Below, in pieces: positions 21,561 to 34,351 of a DNA stretch of 64,000 bases. The stretch spans positions 17,981,856 through 18,045,855 of the forward strand of contig ML664161.1 of the NCBI GenBank assembly GCA_007570785.1, read 5' to 3'. Below the pieces are notes generated by a model. It saw only the letters and a list, made by a program, of their open reading frames with translations, had not been told where the DNA came from and did no database searches. The position numbers and the translations under genes were made by a program. Position 1 is the stretch's first letter, and the number at the start of each line of letters is the position of its first letter. This stretch comes from Antilocapra americana. Lineage: Eukaryota > Chordata > Mammalia > Artiodactyla > Antilocapridae.

Positions 21561-24500
21561 CAATGCTGGTCTTTATCAGCACCACACACCAAGCCAGTAC
21601 TTTCCAAAGTGTAGAATTCATAACACATGTGAAATCTGAAATTATATAGGTGGTACATAGACTAATACATGAGTAGTTTTACATTTATATCTGTTATTAT
21701 ATGTTATTCATGATATACGCTGTTTGTAACAGTTTAGACAATGACTTCTTCCCAATTAAATTTAATTTTAAAAAGCTGAGTTCAATCAAAGAAAAGTATT
21801 TAGTAAATAAGTATAGACTGTATATTGACTTGGAAAAATGTTATGGTGATACATATATTACCAAAAAACAAAGCAAAACAAAACAAAAAAATGTAGTACA
21901 CAGCTTTCACCTGAAATAAAATGTTGTCCAGATGTCAGCAGTATCATTACATTGCCCAAATTCCCAGGATAAACTTTTCATTATTTTAAAGTTTTATAGC
22001 TATATGACATAAATTCAATGGAGTGGGGATGAGGGAGGTAAGGGTGTAGAAAACAGATTTACATTTTTTTTCTTCCACTCTTCTATAAACTGTCATTATT
22101 TTCAACATAGTATACAGCAATTAATAGATGCTAAATAAATGCTAGGTGAAGGAATGAGAGAATCAATTAATTAAATGGGAAATGCCCTATGATACCATTC
22201 AAACTATAGTAAATGCTCTGACCTGACTGAATATAATTAGCAACAGGGCATGAGAAGGAACATTCTCTCTGAACCAGTCTACAAGAACAATTTAGGACTC
22301 TGCCCTGAAGATTCAAGAGCTGTTTTTCTAATAGAAGGAACATAAAAGAGATTAACCTTTCTGCTGTGTAACTACAGACCAAGTGGTACAGCTTGCCTTC
22401 TATCACTGCCATAGAAGAACAGAGATAATGAAAAACCCTCACCAAGTTAGTTATATGCATTTTTTAAAGGACTGATTAAATTATCAATAAGACCCTGTTA
22501 GGTAATCTTTTGTCATCACCAGGATCTCTGTATTATGCTAACAATCAAAGAGAAATCATAGAAATTGCAAATTATAGACAGTTCTCTTTGAACCTATTAA
22601 AAACTAAAAAAAAAGGGGGTGGAGGGGCAAGAGGTAAGTAACCTTTGAAAAGCAGCATCCTGACCAAAAAAAAAAATACTAAAATATGGTTACTATCCAT
22701 ATTTTCTGCAGCTTAAGAATAAAATTTTATATTCCTTATTTCAAAATGTTAATTCCTGCCATCTTTAACTGCTGAGGAAACCATGTTTTCTATTTTGAGA
22801 GTTTCAAGAATTACAAGGTCATTAAATTTTTTGCTAATAGAAAATCCTAATAGCTAAATTTAAAAGAACTAAGGATTCAATTATGATGAATAACCTGTGT
22901 TCTTATTTTTTACTGTGACAATTTAAATAATGATTCTGTAAGAGGCAATCTTTCTCAGTCATATCAGTTCAACCAGGAATTATCTTCATTCCTGTCCAAA
23001 CTCTGATTGTCTTACAGTTATCAACACACAAATGAAGTAAATATCCTAGTCCTGTTGATGTCATGCTCGGATTTTCTTGTCAACTGTCATGAGAAATGCT
23101 GTCATTAGGCAGGTTTGGTAGATGTCCACTGCCAAGTCCTCTTGCCTCATTAGACCAATTTCATAAGGCTTTCTGAATCTGTTTGGTAGAAATGAGATCC
23201 AGACATCCACATCTGAGATTAAATTCTCCCAGCAGTTACCTCTTAAAGAGCGGTCCATCTCTCTGCTCTCTTTTCATTGGCTGTGGTATGAGTTGAGTAG
23301 CATAGGATGAAGATGGACTGCTTGGCTTTTAAAGTTACCATTCTCCAAAGAACACAAATAAGGTCTTCTCATTTTGAACTGCTTGGAGCAGGATTCAGTC
23401 CCTGATCTTGCCTAAGTTCACTGTAAATAGCTTGACAAGGGGGGCAAATGGCTTTTCTTGCTAATACATTGATATACACTGTCTAGATCCACTTACAAGT
23501 AGTTGCTAGCCAGTCCTTTGACTGCCTTTGCAAATCAATCAAAGGATCTACCATTTCTCTGTAACAAAACAAATGATTTCTTAGTGCTGACCAACACTTC
23601 CATGATAAAAGAGCCTTTACAAGCCTGCATTTTGTAAATCAAAACTATGGTAAATACAGCATACAGAGCATACTTTCTTTTCAGGGACTAAATAAGCAAG
23701 GATTATTTATTCATTTATTTATCCACATATTTACACTCACATTTTTGAGGACGTGTCAAGTAAGAGATTAGAAGGCAATTTTACACACGAGCCCCAAAGA
23801 AACATGATGTCATTCTGTGGAAGTTATTTGCTTGTTCTTCATAGTCTTTTCCTTTCAATTGGCATTTAGAGAACTAGCCACACAAGCTGCTCCGTACCTT
23901 CCTACATGATACCATTCCTTCCTGTTCTCCTTATCTGTACCTGCAAGGATGCACAGCTTTCTCTTTTTCCTTTCTTGTGGGTTTGTGCAGTTTCTTGATG
24001 TTTGTGACAGGCCACGATAGGGGAAGCTTTTATCACCGTGGGGTTTGGAGGCCTCAGTAAATTGAAAATTGCAAATGAAATCCACTGGGCTTGAATTCAT
24101 CAGCTATTATGTCAGATGACCTTTGGCAGCTGCTGATAAAAATGAGAGAATGTTAGCTCTGATCCAATTTTCAGCACTAACCATTCCTTTTCAAATCCAT
24201 TCACAGTCAGGCAGCAGACACATGGGAAGTGAAAATGATAGGGTTTCAAGAGAACGGCATTGTGTTGCAGATTAAGATTTTCTCCCCCTATTTCTAGAGG
24301 TCGGCCCCCAGGCCTCTGTCTGGTATCTACCTATTGTCCAATCAGTTTCAATATCTGCTTCAGAGGACATGTTAGCCATCCTTACAGATAAGTGCTTACA
24401 GGAGAGAATGTTGGACTTAATAGTTTTGCTTAGGAGGCATCAAGGGTCGCAGTGTACCAATATTGACTGGCACATGTTAGTTTAATCTGACATTCTAAGG

Positions 24501-25470
24501 AATGTGACACGAGATTCTTTCAGAGTTGTTGATGTCTAGGTGATTTTTTTGTTACCAGCTCTAGTTTTATAAAATTTATTTTTGCACAACTATTTATATT
24601 CATGAGTCAGAGATATTCTAAAATGTCGATCAAAGCCAAGCAAAGCAGCCTAAGCTTGTCTAAATAATGTACGGATGCCAAAATTATGAAACTGGGAACC
24701 AAATGACATGTGTGCTGTTCCTGCAATCCAGCTGAAGGTAAATGTCATACAGTATTTCAGCAGCTGGACTATCCTGAACTAAATGAGTTCCTGTAGCTGG
24801 TAGGTTCCCCAGTAAATGTAGTAGATTTTTATTTTGCAGGGGGAAAAATTAGACTTAGTATTTTCCACAGAGGTAGCATAAACAAGCAAAATAACACCAT
24901 GGATAGCTGAGTCATCAATATGAGTTCCTTACCTATGAAACTTTTAGAAGCTTTCTAAAAGCAAAGAAAATTGAAGTTAATCACTTTTTCCTTCATTTGA
25001 CTGTTTAGAAAGGGGGGGAAAAAAGGTCTCTTCTTCAGTTCTTTGAAAATGCCCAGTTCATTGTGGGAACAGTCTCAAATAAATATGAAGTCAACCAGCA
25101 TCAAATAATTGAAGTCCATATATCATCATAAGCATTTTCAAGAGAATCTAATAAACTGAAAAATATTTACTTAGGTTTTCTTGGTATGCAGACTTTTCTA
25201 TTTGCCCTTGACACTATTAGTTAACAGTACATTGAAAATAGGTGCTTGTATGTAAATAGGGTTATAAAAATACTTTTCATGGCATAGCAATTGCTTTCTT
25301 CATGCATAAGATTATAGAATTATAAAGACATTTAGATGACTCCCCCAAATGTCAGTATTTGGGTGGGAAGAATATGGTTCTATATACTTACTTCTAAAAA
25401 AAAATAAGTGCATATGTATCTACAGGATGTGTAGTATGCATACAGTACATCTTACTTTTGAAAAGTAATT

Positions 25471-25681
25471 GGGCTTCCCAGGTGATACAGTGGTAAGGAA
25501 TCCGTCTGCCAATGCAGGAGATGCAAGAGACACAGGTTTGATCCCTGAATCAGGAAGATCGCCTGGAGTAGGAAATGCTAGCCCACTCTAGTATTCTTAC
25601 CTGGGAAATCCCATGGACAGAAGAGCCTGGAGGGCTACAGTCTATTGAGTCGCAAAGAGTCAGATGTGACTGAGCACACAC
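25471..25681 (+). mobile_element. Bov-tA SINE
   Basis: Head 'gggcttcccaggtgatacagtggtaagg', B-box 'ggtttgatccctgaatcagg', tail 'gagtcgcaaagagtcagatgtgac'. It ends in a short CA-rich tail. Weak TSD candidates are AAGTAATT (25463-25470) and AGTTATTT (25682-25689). It is the only young SINE between 20.0 and 29.1 kb. Confidence 0.88.
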
Positions 25682-25689
25682 AGTTATTT

Positions 25690-26788
25690 AAAATCAGTAT
25701 GTTTCCTCCCCTGCCTTTTTCTAGTACTCTTAAGCCCTTTTAAGAGAAGACAATGATCTGTTGTCCAATGAGCTTATATGAATAAAATGCCTAATGATGG
25801 TGTCTAAAAGATTCCAACCCTCCCCAAAATATGCAAATTAAAGTCAATTATTGTTGAACAATATTTTAAAGGAATCAAAGGTTGTAAGCACTTACTGCAT
25901 CTAAAAATAAGAGGCACCAAATAACCAAAAAAGTATGGATTCAGTATATTTGGGGCTGCCTTTAATTTCTCCAGGTGATTGATTTTCTAGGTTTTTTTAA
26001 AAAAAAAAACTAATGAAGACACACATTTAGACTCAGATTTAGAAAACTTTGATACATGGTATTTCTGTCCTACGTACCTCCGTCCATTTGGATCCCAGAC
26101 AAATGAGGACCTGGCTGGCTCTGTAAAAACACCACCCGGTTGTTTGGCTGAACTACCCTTCTGCCAGTGTGGACAGCAATTCTTACCAAAAGGCTGAAGT
26201 CTTGACTTTCACAAATTTATCAGTGACTAAGGTCACACATGGCTCAGTTCATCCGTACGCATACAGCAGGACTTGTTTCTCTGAGTTAAAGTTTCCTCAA
26301 ACTTCTACCTGCCTTTAGGTTTTGCCATGGATACTAGCACTATTTCTAAAGAAACAAATGACAATAGTGAGCATGTTCTTAGGGAACTGCAACTGTGCCA
26401 GGCCCAAGCCATTCAGCTTGGACCCACTCAGCTAAGAGGTCCCTGCCAGAAGAAACAGCAGCAACACACTTGGCTGGGCCCTGGGCCTGGCTTTCAGCCA
26501 CTGTGATCTGTATACTCGGATAGATGGAGCAATTAGATAGGCCTGTTAGGTTTTATGTCTTCATTATTGATTTATAGTATGAACTCAGCATGACAATTGA
26601 ACCAGAGCAGCCAATAAAACAACTAAGTCATTGAACTTTACATAGGCACATATTTCCAACTTATATTTGGGGAGGAAATACATGGATATACCATTATTTC
26701 TGATATTTTGCCCAAGGACTTGAACAGAGATTTGGGTACTTCATTATTCCCACTTCCTGGTCTTTCATTGCTGTTCCTTCTACAGAAA
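25690..26788. other. Unique DNA, no gene seen
   Basis: No repeat was recognised. The stretch 26060-26560 is more GC-balanced and non-repetitive, and may be conserved, but no open frame or splice pattern supports an exon. Confidence 0.45.
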
Positions 26789-27000
26789 CACTGTCCAATA
26801 GAACTTTCCATTATGATGGGTATGTTGTACTCTATCCTGTTAGTATGGTAGCCACTAGCCAAATGTGGCTATTAAACATTCAAAATGTGATTAGTCGGAC
26901 TGACGTAAAATTAAAATTTTAAATTTTTTTATTTGAATTGTTTTATTTCATCGGAATTTAAACAGCCTCATAAAGCTAGTGACTACTGTATTGGACAGTG
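26789..27000. mobile_element. hAT-Charlie-type MITE with perfect 12-bp TIRs
   Basis: CACTGTCCAATA at 26789-26800 and its exact complement TATTGGACAGTG at 26989-27000 bound a 212-bp palindromic element. Inner blocks GGTAGCCACTAGCC and GCTAGTGACTAC are also inverted relative to each other, and the centre is A/T only. This is the structure of a non-autonomous DNA transposon of the MER/Charlie group. I cannot name the subfamily and found no clean 8-bp TSD. Confidence 0.75.
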
Positions 27001-28034
27001 CAGCAGCTTTACAGTGTACTAAATTTCTCCTCCCTCCACCAATAGCTTTTCCACCTTTTTAAGACTGTTTGAAAGCTATGCCTTTGATAGTCTTTACTGA
27101 CTCTCCCATCTCATCATTCCCTAACTCTTTCTGAATATATTTCATTTTGTATCTTTGATCATTTTCTGCTGTGCATTACAAATTATCTGTTCTACAATGC
27201 TACAAACTGTTTGAGGACAAGGACCATATCTACCCAGTGACATGCTCAAATATTTGAGAAGTTAAACTGAGTTGTAGGTGTTATAGGGAGAGAGGATATA
27301 ATTGTTTTAACGCATGCTAATTAAGAGAAGAATTGACACTTTGTCAGCGTTCTTTTCATGCACTCTTTTTAAAGTGAATTTACAAAAAGGCCTATTATTT
27401 CTCTCTCCTGATCTATTAGGTAGAAGTATAAAACAAAAGTATTACATTCTATTCTTTTGAAGGCAGTAAACTTGGGGATACATGTTCCTCATCTTTATAA
27501 ATGATAACAATGCTATACATGTAGAAAAAACTCAGTACATACTTCTTGAGTCAATTAATAAATGAAAGAGAATTATTACCCAAGTTTCAAGTGTATTTGA
27601 AGCCCCTGAATCAAGGAGATGTGCTTATGTTGGCTTCAAATGTTAGAAAATTCCTTTAAATATTCATGTAAATAAATTCTAAGAACTGTCCAATACAGCA
27701 GTTATACAACTCTATGTATTTGGCAGAACTCAGAACTATACACTTGAGGGTGAATTTTATTACAGTGTATTAGTTTTTTAAAAGTGAGGGAAAATACCAT
27801 GTATTTTAGTGTATGCTCATAATTTTAAAATAGCTGCTTGGCATTTTGGTGCTAAATTAATTATGTTTACATAATACTAATTTGATTCAGTTGTGTGTTC
27901 CTGTGATGCCATATGACACCTAGGTGACTTTTGGGGAATAGTGAAGAAATCTGAGACAGTTGTAGAAACTAAATTTTTCCACTTACTAATTAGGAATGCT
28001 ACTTACTACTAATTGCCACACTATATTATAGTAG
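27001..28034. other. Unique DNA, possible L2 trace
   Basis: 'tttgaggacaaggaccatatctacccagtgacatgctc' near 27210-27245 faintly resembles the L2 3' region. Otherwise AT-rich sequence, with no gene or RNA seen. Confidence 0.4.
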
Positions 28035-28240
28035 CTTATGATTACTGAACATATGCTACATGCCAGACACCGTTCTCAGGCATCTACTTAGGATAACTCA
28101 TTTAATCTCTTGCAACCCCATAAAGTTAGTATCATTATCCCCACTTTAAAGATGAGGAAACTAACATACGGAAGGATTCAGTGACTTAGCAAAGGTCACA
28201 CGGCAGTTAAAGTGGCACTTGGCCACAGTACGTTCTTCAT
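28035..28240 (-). mobile_element. MIR SINE
   Basis: The reverse-complement MIR core is well kept: 'ttatccccactttaaagatgaggaaactaacatacgg' followed by 'cttagcaaaggtcacacggcagttaaagtggc'. Upstream 'ctacatgccagacaccgttctcagg' fits the MIR 3' side. Confidence 0.82.
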
Positions 28241-29098
28241 TATTTTGGGTCCGTGTGACTATCAGTAGAGTCAGGGGACAGGTCTTTAGCAGCACACACT
28301 CGCTCCATTGGCTCTTACAATTTTACAACAGCTCTGACCTTGTACTTTTTTTTTAATAAAAGAGAGAATTATTTTTTAAGCATTTCATGGAGAATGCTGC
28401 AATGAGGGCTGAATGAGATATTAATATGAAAATACAATTATCTATTAACTAGATGTGCTTGTTAGCTGTGTTTAGTGCTTAAAATTACAGTTGATGTGCC
28501 TTTTTGTGCTTGCATGAAAGTCATTGGCCCCAAATATACCTCATTTCTGATAGATGTCCTCCTCACTCCCAAGTTCATAGTTAATTCGTCATGACCGCCC
28601 TTGAAGAAATCCAGGGAAAGGAACAATAAAGATTTCAGTCTTTTGACACCTAATTATACAGCAGGGCCCTTTGACTGTTTTTCCTTTGTGAAAAATCTGG
28701 GAAAGAGGAACAGGAAGAACAGATGAGAAAGGAAGGGACGGGAGGTTGAAATGAAAAGTAGGAGAATCCCCCAGAGCTCACTGTGAAAAAATCAATTAAT
28801 TCAACCAAGATGAGCCATTCTAGCACTTTCCTCTGCCCTCTCCCATTCACCTCAGGTGGGTAGTGTCAGATTCCCAAAATGCAGGGCACTAAAAGGATTC
28901 CTAGAGTAAAACTTTTTAAAAGAGTAATAAAATAGTTCATATCAGAACAGGAATTGTTTCTCATTCCCAGAAATATATACACAGACTATATGAGGGGTGG
29001 AGGATGTTAATGAGGTTAAATTATTCTATTTAGTGTTACTATAGATATTTTATAGCTGTTCATTGTGAAAATGTCCCTTCATTTAACTTTCTTAGCTT
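28241..29098. other. Unique DNA, no gene seen
   Basis: No recognised repeat apart from a T-run at 28346-28355. The open frame at 28650-28850 on the minus strand has no known domain. Confidence 0.5.
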
Positions 29099-30195
29099 GT
29101 CTGCTCAGTTGCTCAGTCATGTCTGACTCTTTGCAACCCCATGAACTGCAGCAAGCCAGGCCTCCCTGTCCATCACCAACTGCCGGAATTTACTCAAACT
29201 CATGTCTATTGAGTCGGTGATGCCATCCAACCATCTCATCCTCTGTCGTCCCCTCCTCCCACCTTCAACCTTTCCCAGCATCAGGGTCTTTTCCAATGAG
29301 TCAGTTCTTTGCATCAGGTGGTCAAAGGATTGGAGCTTCAACATCAGACCTTCCAATGAATATTCAGGATTGATTTCCTTTAGGATAGACTGGTTGGATC
29401 TCCTTGCTGTCCAAGGGGCTCTCAAGAGTCTTCTCCAACACCACAGTTCAAAAGCATCAATTCTTCAGCACTCAGCTCTCTTTATAGTCCAACTCTCACA
29501 TCCAGACATGACTACTGGAAAAACCATAGCTTTGACTAGACAGACCTTTGTTGGCAAAGTCATGTCTCTGCTGTTTAATATGCTGTCTAGGTTGGTCATA
29601 ACTTTTCTTTCAAGCAGCAAGTGTCTTAATTTCATGGCTGCAGTCACCATTTGCAGTGATTTGGGAGCCCCCAAAAATAAAGTCTGTCACTGTTTCCCCA
29701 TCTATTTGCCATGAAGTGATGGGACTGGATGATCTTAGTTTTCTGAATGTTGAGCTTTAAGCCAACTTTTCACTCTCCTCTTTCACTTTCATCAAGAGGT
29801 CCTTTAGTTCTTCTTCACTTTCTGCCATAAGGGTGGTGTCATCTGCATATCTGAGGTTATTGATATTTCTCCCAGTAATCTTGATTCCAGCTTGTGCTTC
29901 ATCCAGCCCAGCATTTTTCATGATATACTCTGCATATAAGTTAAACAAGCAGGGTAACAATATACACCCTTGATGTACTCTTTTCCTAATTTGGAACCAG
30001 TCTGTTGTTCCACGTCCAGTTCTAACTGTGGCTTCTTGACTTGCATACAGATTCTTAAGAGGCAGCTCAGGTAGTCTGGTATTCCTGTCTCTTAAAGAAT
30101 TTTCCACAGTTTGTTGTGATCCACATAGTCAAAGGTTTTGGCATAGTCAATAAAGCAAAAATAGATTTTTTTCTGGAACTCTTGCTTTTTCTTAG
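29099..30195 (-). mobile_element. BovB LINE, 1.1-kb 3' part
   Basis: The left edge is the antisense BovB 3' end ('gctcagttgctcagtcatgtctgactc'). The element then covers the C-terminal coding region and the reverse transcriptase palm, and stops at about 30195 inside the palm ('ctttttcttagcc'). It is less disrupted than the copy at 2.7 kb. Confidence 0.92.
29117..30107 (-). pseudogene. BovB reverse transcriptase C-terminal half
   Basis: The minus-strand frame 30107-29757 reads from the palm ('LKNLYASQEATVRTGRG', then 'GCILLPCLFNLYAEYIM') through NLRYADDTTLMAESEEEL. The YADD catalytic pair is intact (29838-29849). Downstream segments 29674-29465 and 29425-29117 carry the RTE C-terminal region ('VFPVVMSGCESWTIKRAEC', '[19 protein letters not shown]') in other frames. 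Frameshifts and loss of the endonuclease and N-terminal palm make it inactive. Confidence 0.85.
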
Positions 30196-30999
30196 CCTAC
30201 AAATATACAAAATCATGTCCAGAAGATTTACAACTACAGACCAAACTTTACTAATCAATACCTTCAATCAACATAGTGTATTAATTTCCTTTTTGTGAAA
30301 TCAATCATTCATTCAGATAAATAAGAAATAGTGGCATTAAGAAGTTCAGGTTAAGTGGAGACCTTAAATAAATAAAACATATAAAATACTTACTATACTT
30401 CTTCAAACTTCTTGTGAAAACAGCCTCCTGAGAATATACATTTTTTTAAGTAAGGTGTAGAGAGTTTTCAAAGTCAGAAGCAAATTGTTTCAGTCTATCT
30501 GGCCAATGAATATTAAGTACCACTGAAGGCTAAAGTTATTGTTGGCCATTCCTTTTGATGGTGAACAACAATAATAATGCTCATGGCTTCTATTCCTTGT
30601 TTCCCATCTGCATATATAAGGAAAGGTAAATAACTGCAGCTGCTACAATCAGTAACCCTCCAAATCTCAGTTCTTAAAAATATCTGCTAGGTATCAGGAG
30701 AATCTGACACGGGTCAGGTGGCTCTTCTTTGCAGTTTTCCTCTAAGGAAACACTTTCCTTCCATTCTCCAAATCGGCAATCTCCGAGTCTCTCTAGCAGT
30801 GATGGTGGAATAGAGAGGACTCCTTCCTGCCTCAACCAGTAAATGACATAGCACTTCCCTTTACTTCCCATTGGTGAGATTTAATCACACTACTTTACCT
30901 AGGTCTTGGGGAGCTGAGAAATACAGTTTAGCTCCATGCCAAGTAAAATGAAATGGATAGTGAACCCATATGTTATAATCTTCCACAGACAGACACTTT
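30196..30999. other. Unique DNA, no gene seen
   Basis: AT-rich sequence. The 30674-30871 minus-strand frame has no recognisable domain. Confidence 0.45.
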
Positions 31000-31190
31000 A
31001 CATATGTTACATGTAATTAATACATTACATGTTACATATATTAACTTCAATGTTTATAAGAACCCTGGAAGGTATATGATATTAATCTCACTTCACAGAT
31101 GGGAAGCCAGAGATGCTTTATATAAGTTTAAATAAATTGCCAAAGACACACAGTGAATTGTGGGACCAAAATACAAACACAGTATAACTT
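31000..31190 (-). mobile_element. MIR SINE
   Basis: 'aagaaccctggaaggtatatgatattaatctcacttcacagatgggaagccagagatgc' and 'aaattgccaaagacacacagtgaattgtggg' match the reverse complement of the MIR core. Confidence 0.65.
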
Positions 31191-32335
31191 CAACGGATTT
31201 AAAAAAATAAGATTTTATAAATGAACATGCAAAAATATATATAAATGGACAAATGATATAGAAACAAGAGCTAGTAACTAAGTTATGAGAAATGGTCAGG
31301 CTCAAAAATAGAGAGCTATTCTAAGCTATCAGAACATTAGTGGAGAGAGTACTATCACATAATAAAATGGAAACTATCATGTGCAACCTAATAGTAATTT
31401 CAGTCATACAGAAAGCAATGTAAAGACTGTAAATGCAGAATAAAGTGGTTTTAAAAGACCAGATACTGACAAATTGGTCAGAGTAATATTAGGGGATAGT
31501 GGGTGCAGGTGGGGCTATGGACAGGACAGAAGGATGGAATGTTTCATAGTGCTTATGTTTCTGGCCATTTGCAGAAATCCATTTTCAATTGATCAGTCAA
31601 TTCAGACGTGCCTCTTTTAGCCAAAAAGGGAGACTCTAACCACCTCTCTCCTCTCATTAAGATACCATGTCGGCAACAGAGACATAAAACATATTTAAAG
31701 ATAAGTCATTTCTCATATCTTCTGTATTAAGAACAAACTTTCATGAAAATCAATTGATAACAAGACTTGAACCTTTAAGTAAATTTTGAGAGATTCCATT
31801 AGAGTCTAAAAATAATCTATAAATAGTTAAAAAAATTCTGAAATAAGATAGTGACTAAAGCCAATTTAGACCAGCATAGGACTAGAAGAACATAGCAAAA
31901 GCAAAATAAAAGCAAAAAAACATAGGAAAAAAATCTCTATAACCTGGAAAAAAAGAATACTTTAATATGGAAAATATTTCCCTGATCTTTTACTTAAAGG
32001 CCCATTTCACTAAATCCAAATAGTGGGTCTGCCTTGCTAACTAATGACCTAGAGTTGTTAAAAACAAACTGTTAGCGACAGCTATTTTGTAATATGACCA
32101 GTTATTAAATCATTTTAATGCAAATATCTCATGTATAGTGTACACAGTACCTCTTCTGAGATACAGGAATAGATATTCTATAAGTGAGGATTTTTGTGCT
32201 GTGTAAAACAAATCATGAAAAGATTTATGAGAAAACTTAGCAAAGCCTTAATGCTAGTACTTACTATGGGTCTGAGATGGGAAGAGGGACACACAACATT
32301 CAGTGTTTCACCAGTGGACCCTTTTATTTTGCCAT
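31191..32335. other. AT-rich unique DNA, nothing recognised
   Basis: No repeat family, RNA or exon was seen. Confidence 0.45.
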
Positions 32336-32554
32336 GAAGCATATGGTGGCACTAATGGTAAAGAACCCACCTGCCAATGCAGGAATGTAACAGATATGGG
32401 TTTGATCCCTGGGTTGGGAAGATCCCCTGCAGAAGGGAATGGCAACCCCACTCCAGTATTCTTGCCCAGAGGATCCCACGGATAGAGAAGCCTGGCGGGC
32501 CACAGTCCATGGGGTCACAAAGGGTTGGACATAACTGAAGTGACTTAGCACATA
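32336..32554 (+). mobile_element. Bov-tA SINE
   Basis: Diverged head 'gcatatggtggcactaatggtaaagaac', B-box 'ggtttgatccctgggttggg', tail 'gccacagtccatggggtcacaaagg' and 'gaagtgacttagcacatag'. No clear TSD. Confidence 0.88.
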
Positions 32555-32999
32555 GTACATACTGAGGGACGAATGTCTTTTGGATCATTCTTTAGAAGTA
32601 CTGATTTGGCACCGCTCCTCACCACCAACAGAGGCCTTTGTTTTCAGTTGTGATAAAGGGGATAATGTGGTTAGGAGTTGTAAAAAGCAGTTGGGAGCGG
32701 GGTGGCGGGGGGGCGGTAATAGTTAGGAGTATGGACTCGAGTCAGACTGCTGGCGTTCAAACTCTGACTTGCTGCAGGCTCTTGGGCAAGATCTCTCCTT
32801 TTTCTTTATTTCTAGGATGGGCATGACAGTAGTAACTAGCTAAGAGAAAGTTATGAGTGTTAAATAACTGGACACATTCAAAGTAGCTGGAACAGTTCCT
32901 AGCATATGGTAAACTCCCAATATTTGCTCTTGGCTACTAAGGCAAGGAACAGTTGCTCCAAATAAATATCTTTACTAGGACAACTCCAAATCTAGTTTG
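32555..32999. other. Unique DNA; G-rich run
   Basis: A G-rich stretch (GGGAGCGGGGTGGCGGGGGG) lies at about 32694-32713. The segment 32720-32900 ('ggactcgagtcagactgctggcgttcaaactctgac', then 'ttgggcaagatctctcc') resembles a diverged forward MIR. No gene was seen. Confidence 0.45.
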
Positions 33000-33238
33000 G
33001 GTTATGCTATGTGTATGTGTGTACATTAGTTGTTCAGATGTGTCTGACTCTGCAACACCAGGGACTGTAGCCCACCAGGTCCCTCTGTCCATGGGGATTC
33101 TCCTGGCAAGAATACTGAAGAGGGTTGCCATTCCCTTCTCCAGGAGATCTTCCCAACCCATGGATCAAACCCAGGTCTTCAGCATGGCAGGCAGATTCTT
33201 TACCATCTAAGCCACCAGGGAAACCCAGGTTATGCTAT
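33000..33238 (-). mobile_element. Bov-tA SINE with 11-bp TSD
   Basis: Reverse-complement Bov-tA from 'gttgttcagatgtgtctgactc' to 'ctttaccatctaagccaccagggaaaccc'. GGTTATGCTAT is duplicated at 33000-33010 and 33228-33238. Confidence 0.93.
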
Positions 33239-34351
33239 ACAGAACATCTTTATTTTGTAGGGAGGTTTTTCCCTAAGACTACTTCTAAAAATAATATTTT
33301 GAAATTTAAAATTTGTTATTAAACTCAGGGAGCTTTTTTCCCCCTAGATTAAAAACATGACCATTAAACCTTCATTTCTTTCACTTAAGACCCTAATTTT
33401 CAGTAGGTTGCAATGATATATTAATAGATGAGGCTGTTTTCATCTTTGTTTTACCATCAGGACTCCAAAGATGACCCGATTCTTCTACTGAGGAATAGCT
33501 CTTAAATTCTGCATCCATGAATAACCAGATAACTAAAGCTTGATTAGTGCTTTATCACTGACAGTATGTTTTCACATACATTAGAGCACTTACAGTTCTT
33601 CTTGAACCATTTTCCTTTAACCAAGGCTGTCTCCTTGCCCCTACCTGTAGGTTCAGCTATATGTATATTCACCTCCACGCAGGAAGTATGAATTACTTAT
33701 TACTTAAGTATTAAGTAATTACTTAAGTAAATCCATTTCACTTAAGAAGGATTTCAGACAAATAACAAAAGATTGACTCAGAATCAACATTAGCTCTACT
33801 CTTATCACCTACCTCCCCAGCAAGTGACCAGCTGCTCAGATACCCAGTAACTGGCTCTGAATCCATTGCTCCAGCTCTCTCCTACAAAACTCACATACTA
33901 CCATCACCAGGAGCCTGTCTTCTTGGCCCCAAAGACCCTTTATCCCAACTCCCAGATTCCAGATAACCAGGTCTCCTATATCACAATCTGTTCGGAGGAG
34001 CTACTGATTAAACTCTCTTTCATAGACTCTCTTGGGAAAAAAGGACAAAAATAAATGGTGGTGGACAGTATTCTCAAGGAATTCATTAACAATACCCACA
34101 TTCACTTTGCTCAGAAAGAAAATTTTCACGTTACTGAATTCATGGGAAAGACATTGCAAAACTCTTGTAGGAAATCTATCCAAAAGTTTCCCAGTTTTCT
34201 GTTTAATTTTGCAATCAAAAAACCAATGGGACCTGCCCAATAAATCCTACTAATGAAATAATGGATTGTCAAGCACAACTGGCCAGAGTGCCTCCTATGT
34301 CTTTGAAGCTGATATCTAGATTACTTGACAACCTAAACAATGTAGCTATAA
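33239..34351. other. Unique DNA with AT palindromes
   Basis: At 33691-33730, AATTACTTA / TAAGTAATT and the perfect palindrome TTACTTAAGTAA overlap. Three overlapping open frames on both strands (34001-34253) have no recognisable protein features and look accidental. No repeat family was assigned. Confidence 0.45.

Larger units (their letters stand above)
20011..25470. other. 5.4-kb block without young repeats or recognised genes
   Basis: Apart from L2-like fragments near 21.06-21.56 kb, I see no SINE or LINE insertion. The parts at 22900-23420, 23830-24480 and 24500-24800 have balanced, non-repetitive sequence with motifs such as GGCAGCTGCTGATAAAA, ATTGTCCAATCAG and TTTGCACAAC. They look like candidate conserved non-coding DNA. 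No splice-bounded coding exon is convincing. The open frames at 22167-22460 and 23061-23258 have no known domain. Confidence 0.45.

Noticed and set aside
22167..22460. 97-codon minus-strand frame with cysteines and a hydrophobic stretch
   Set aside because: No recognisable family, no signal of splicing, and no codon bias; not callable as a gene.
29202..29714. 170-codon plus-strand open frame
   Set aside because: It is the opposite strand of the BovB C-terminal coding region, so it is a shadow frame.
34001..34253. Three overlapping open frames on both strands
   Set aside because: They have unrelated low-information sequences, no start context or splice signals, and no domain; accidental openness in AT-rich DNA is enough.
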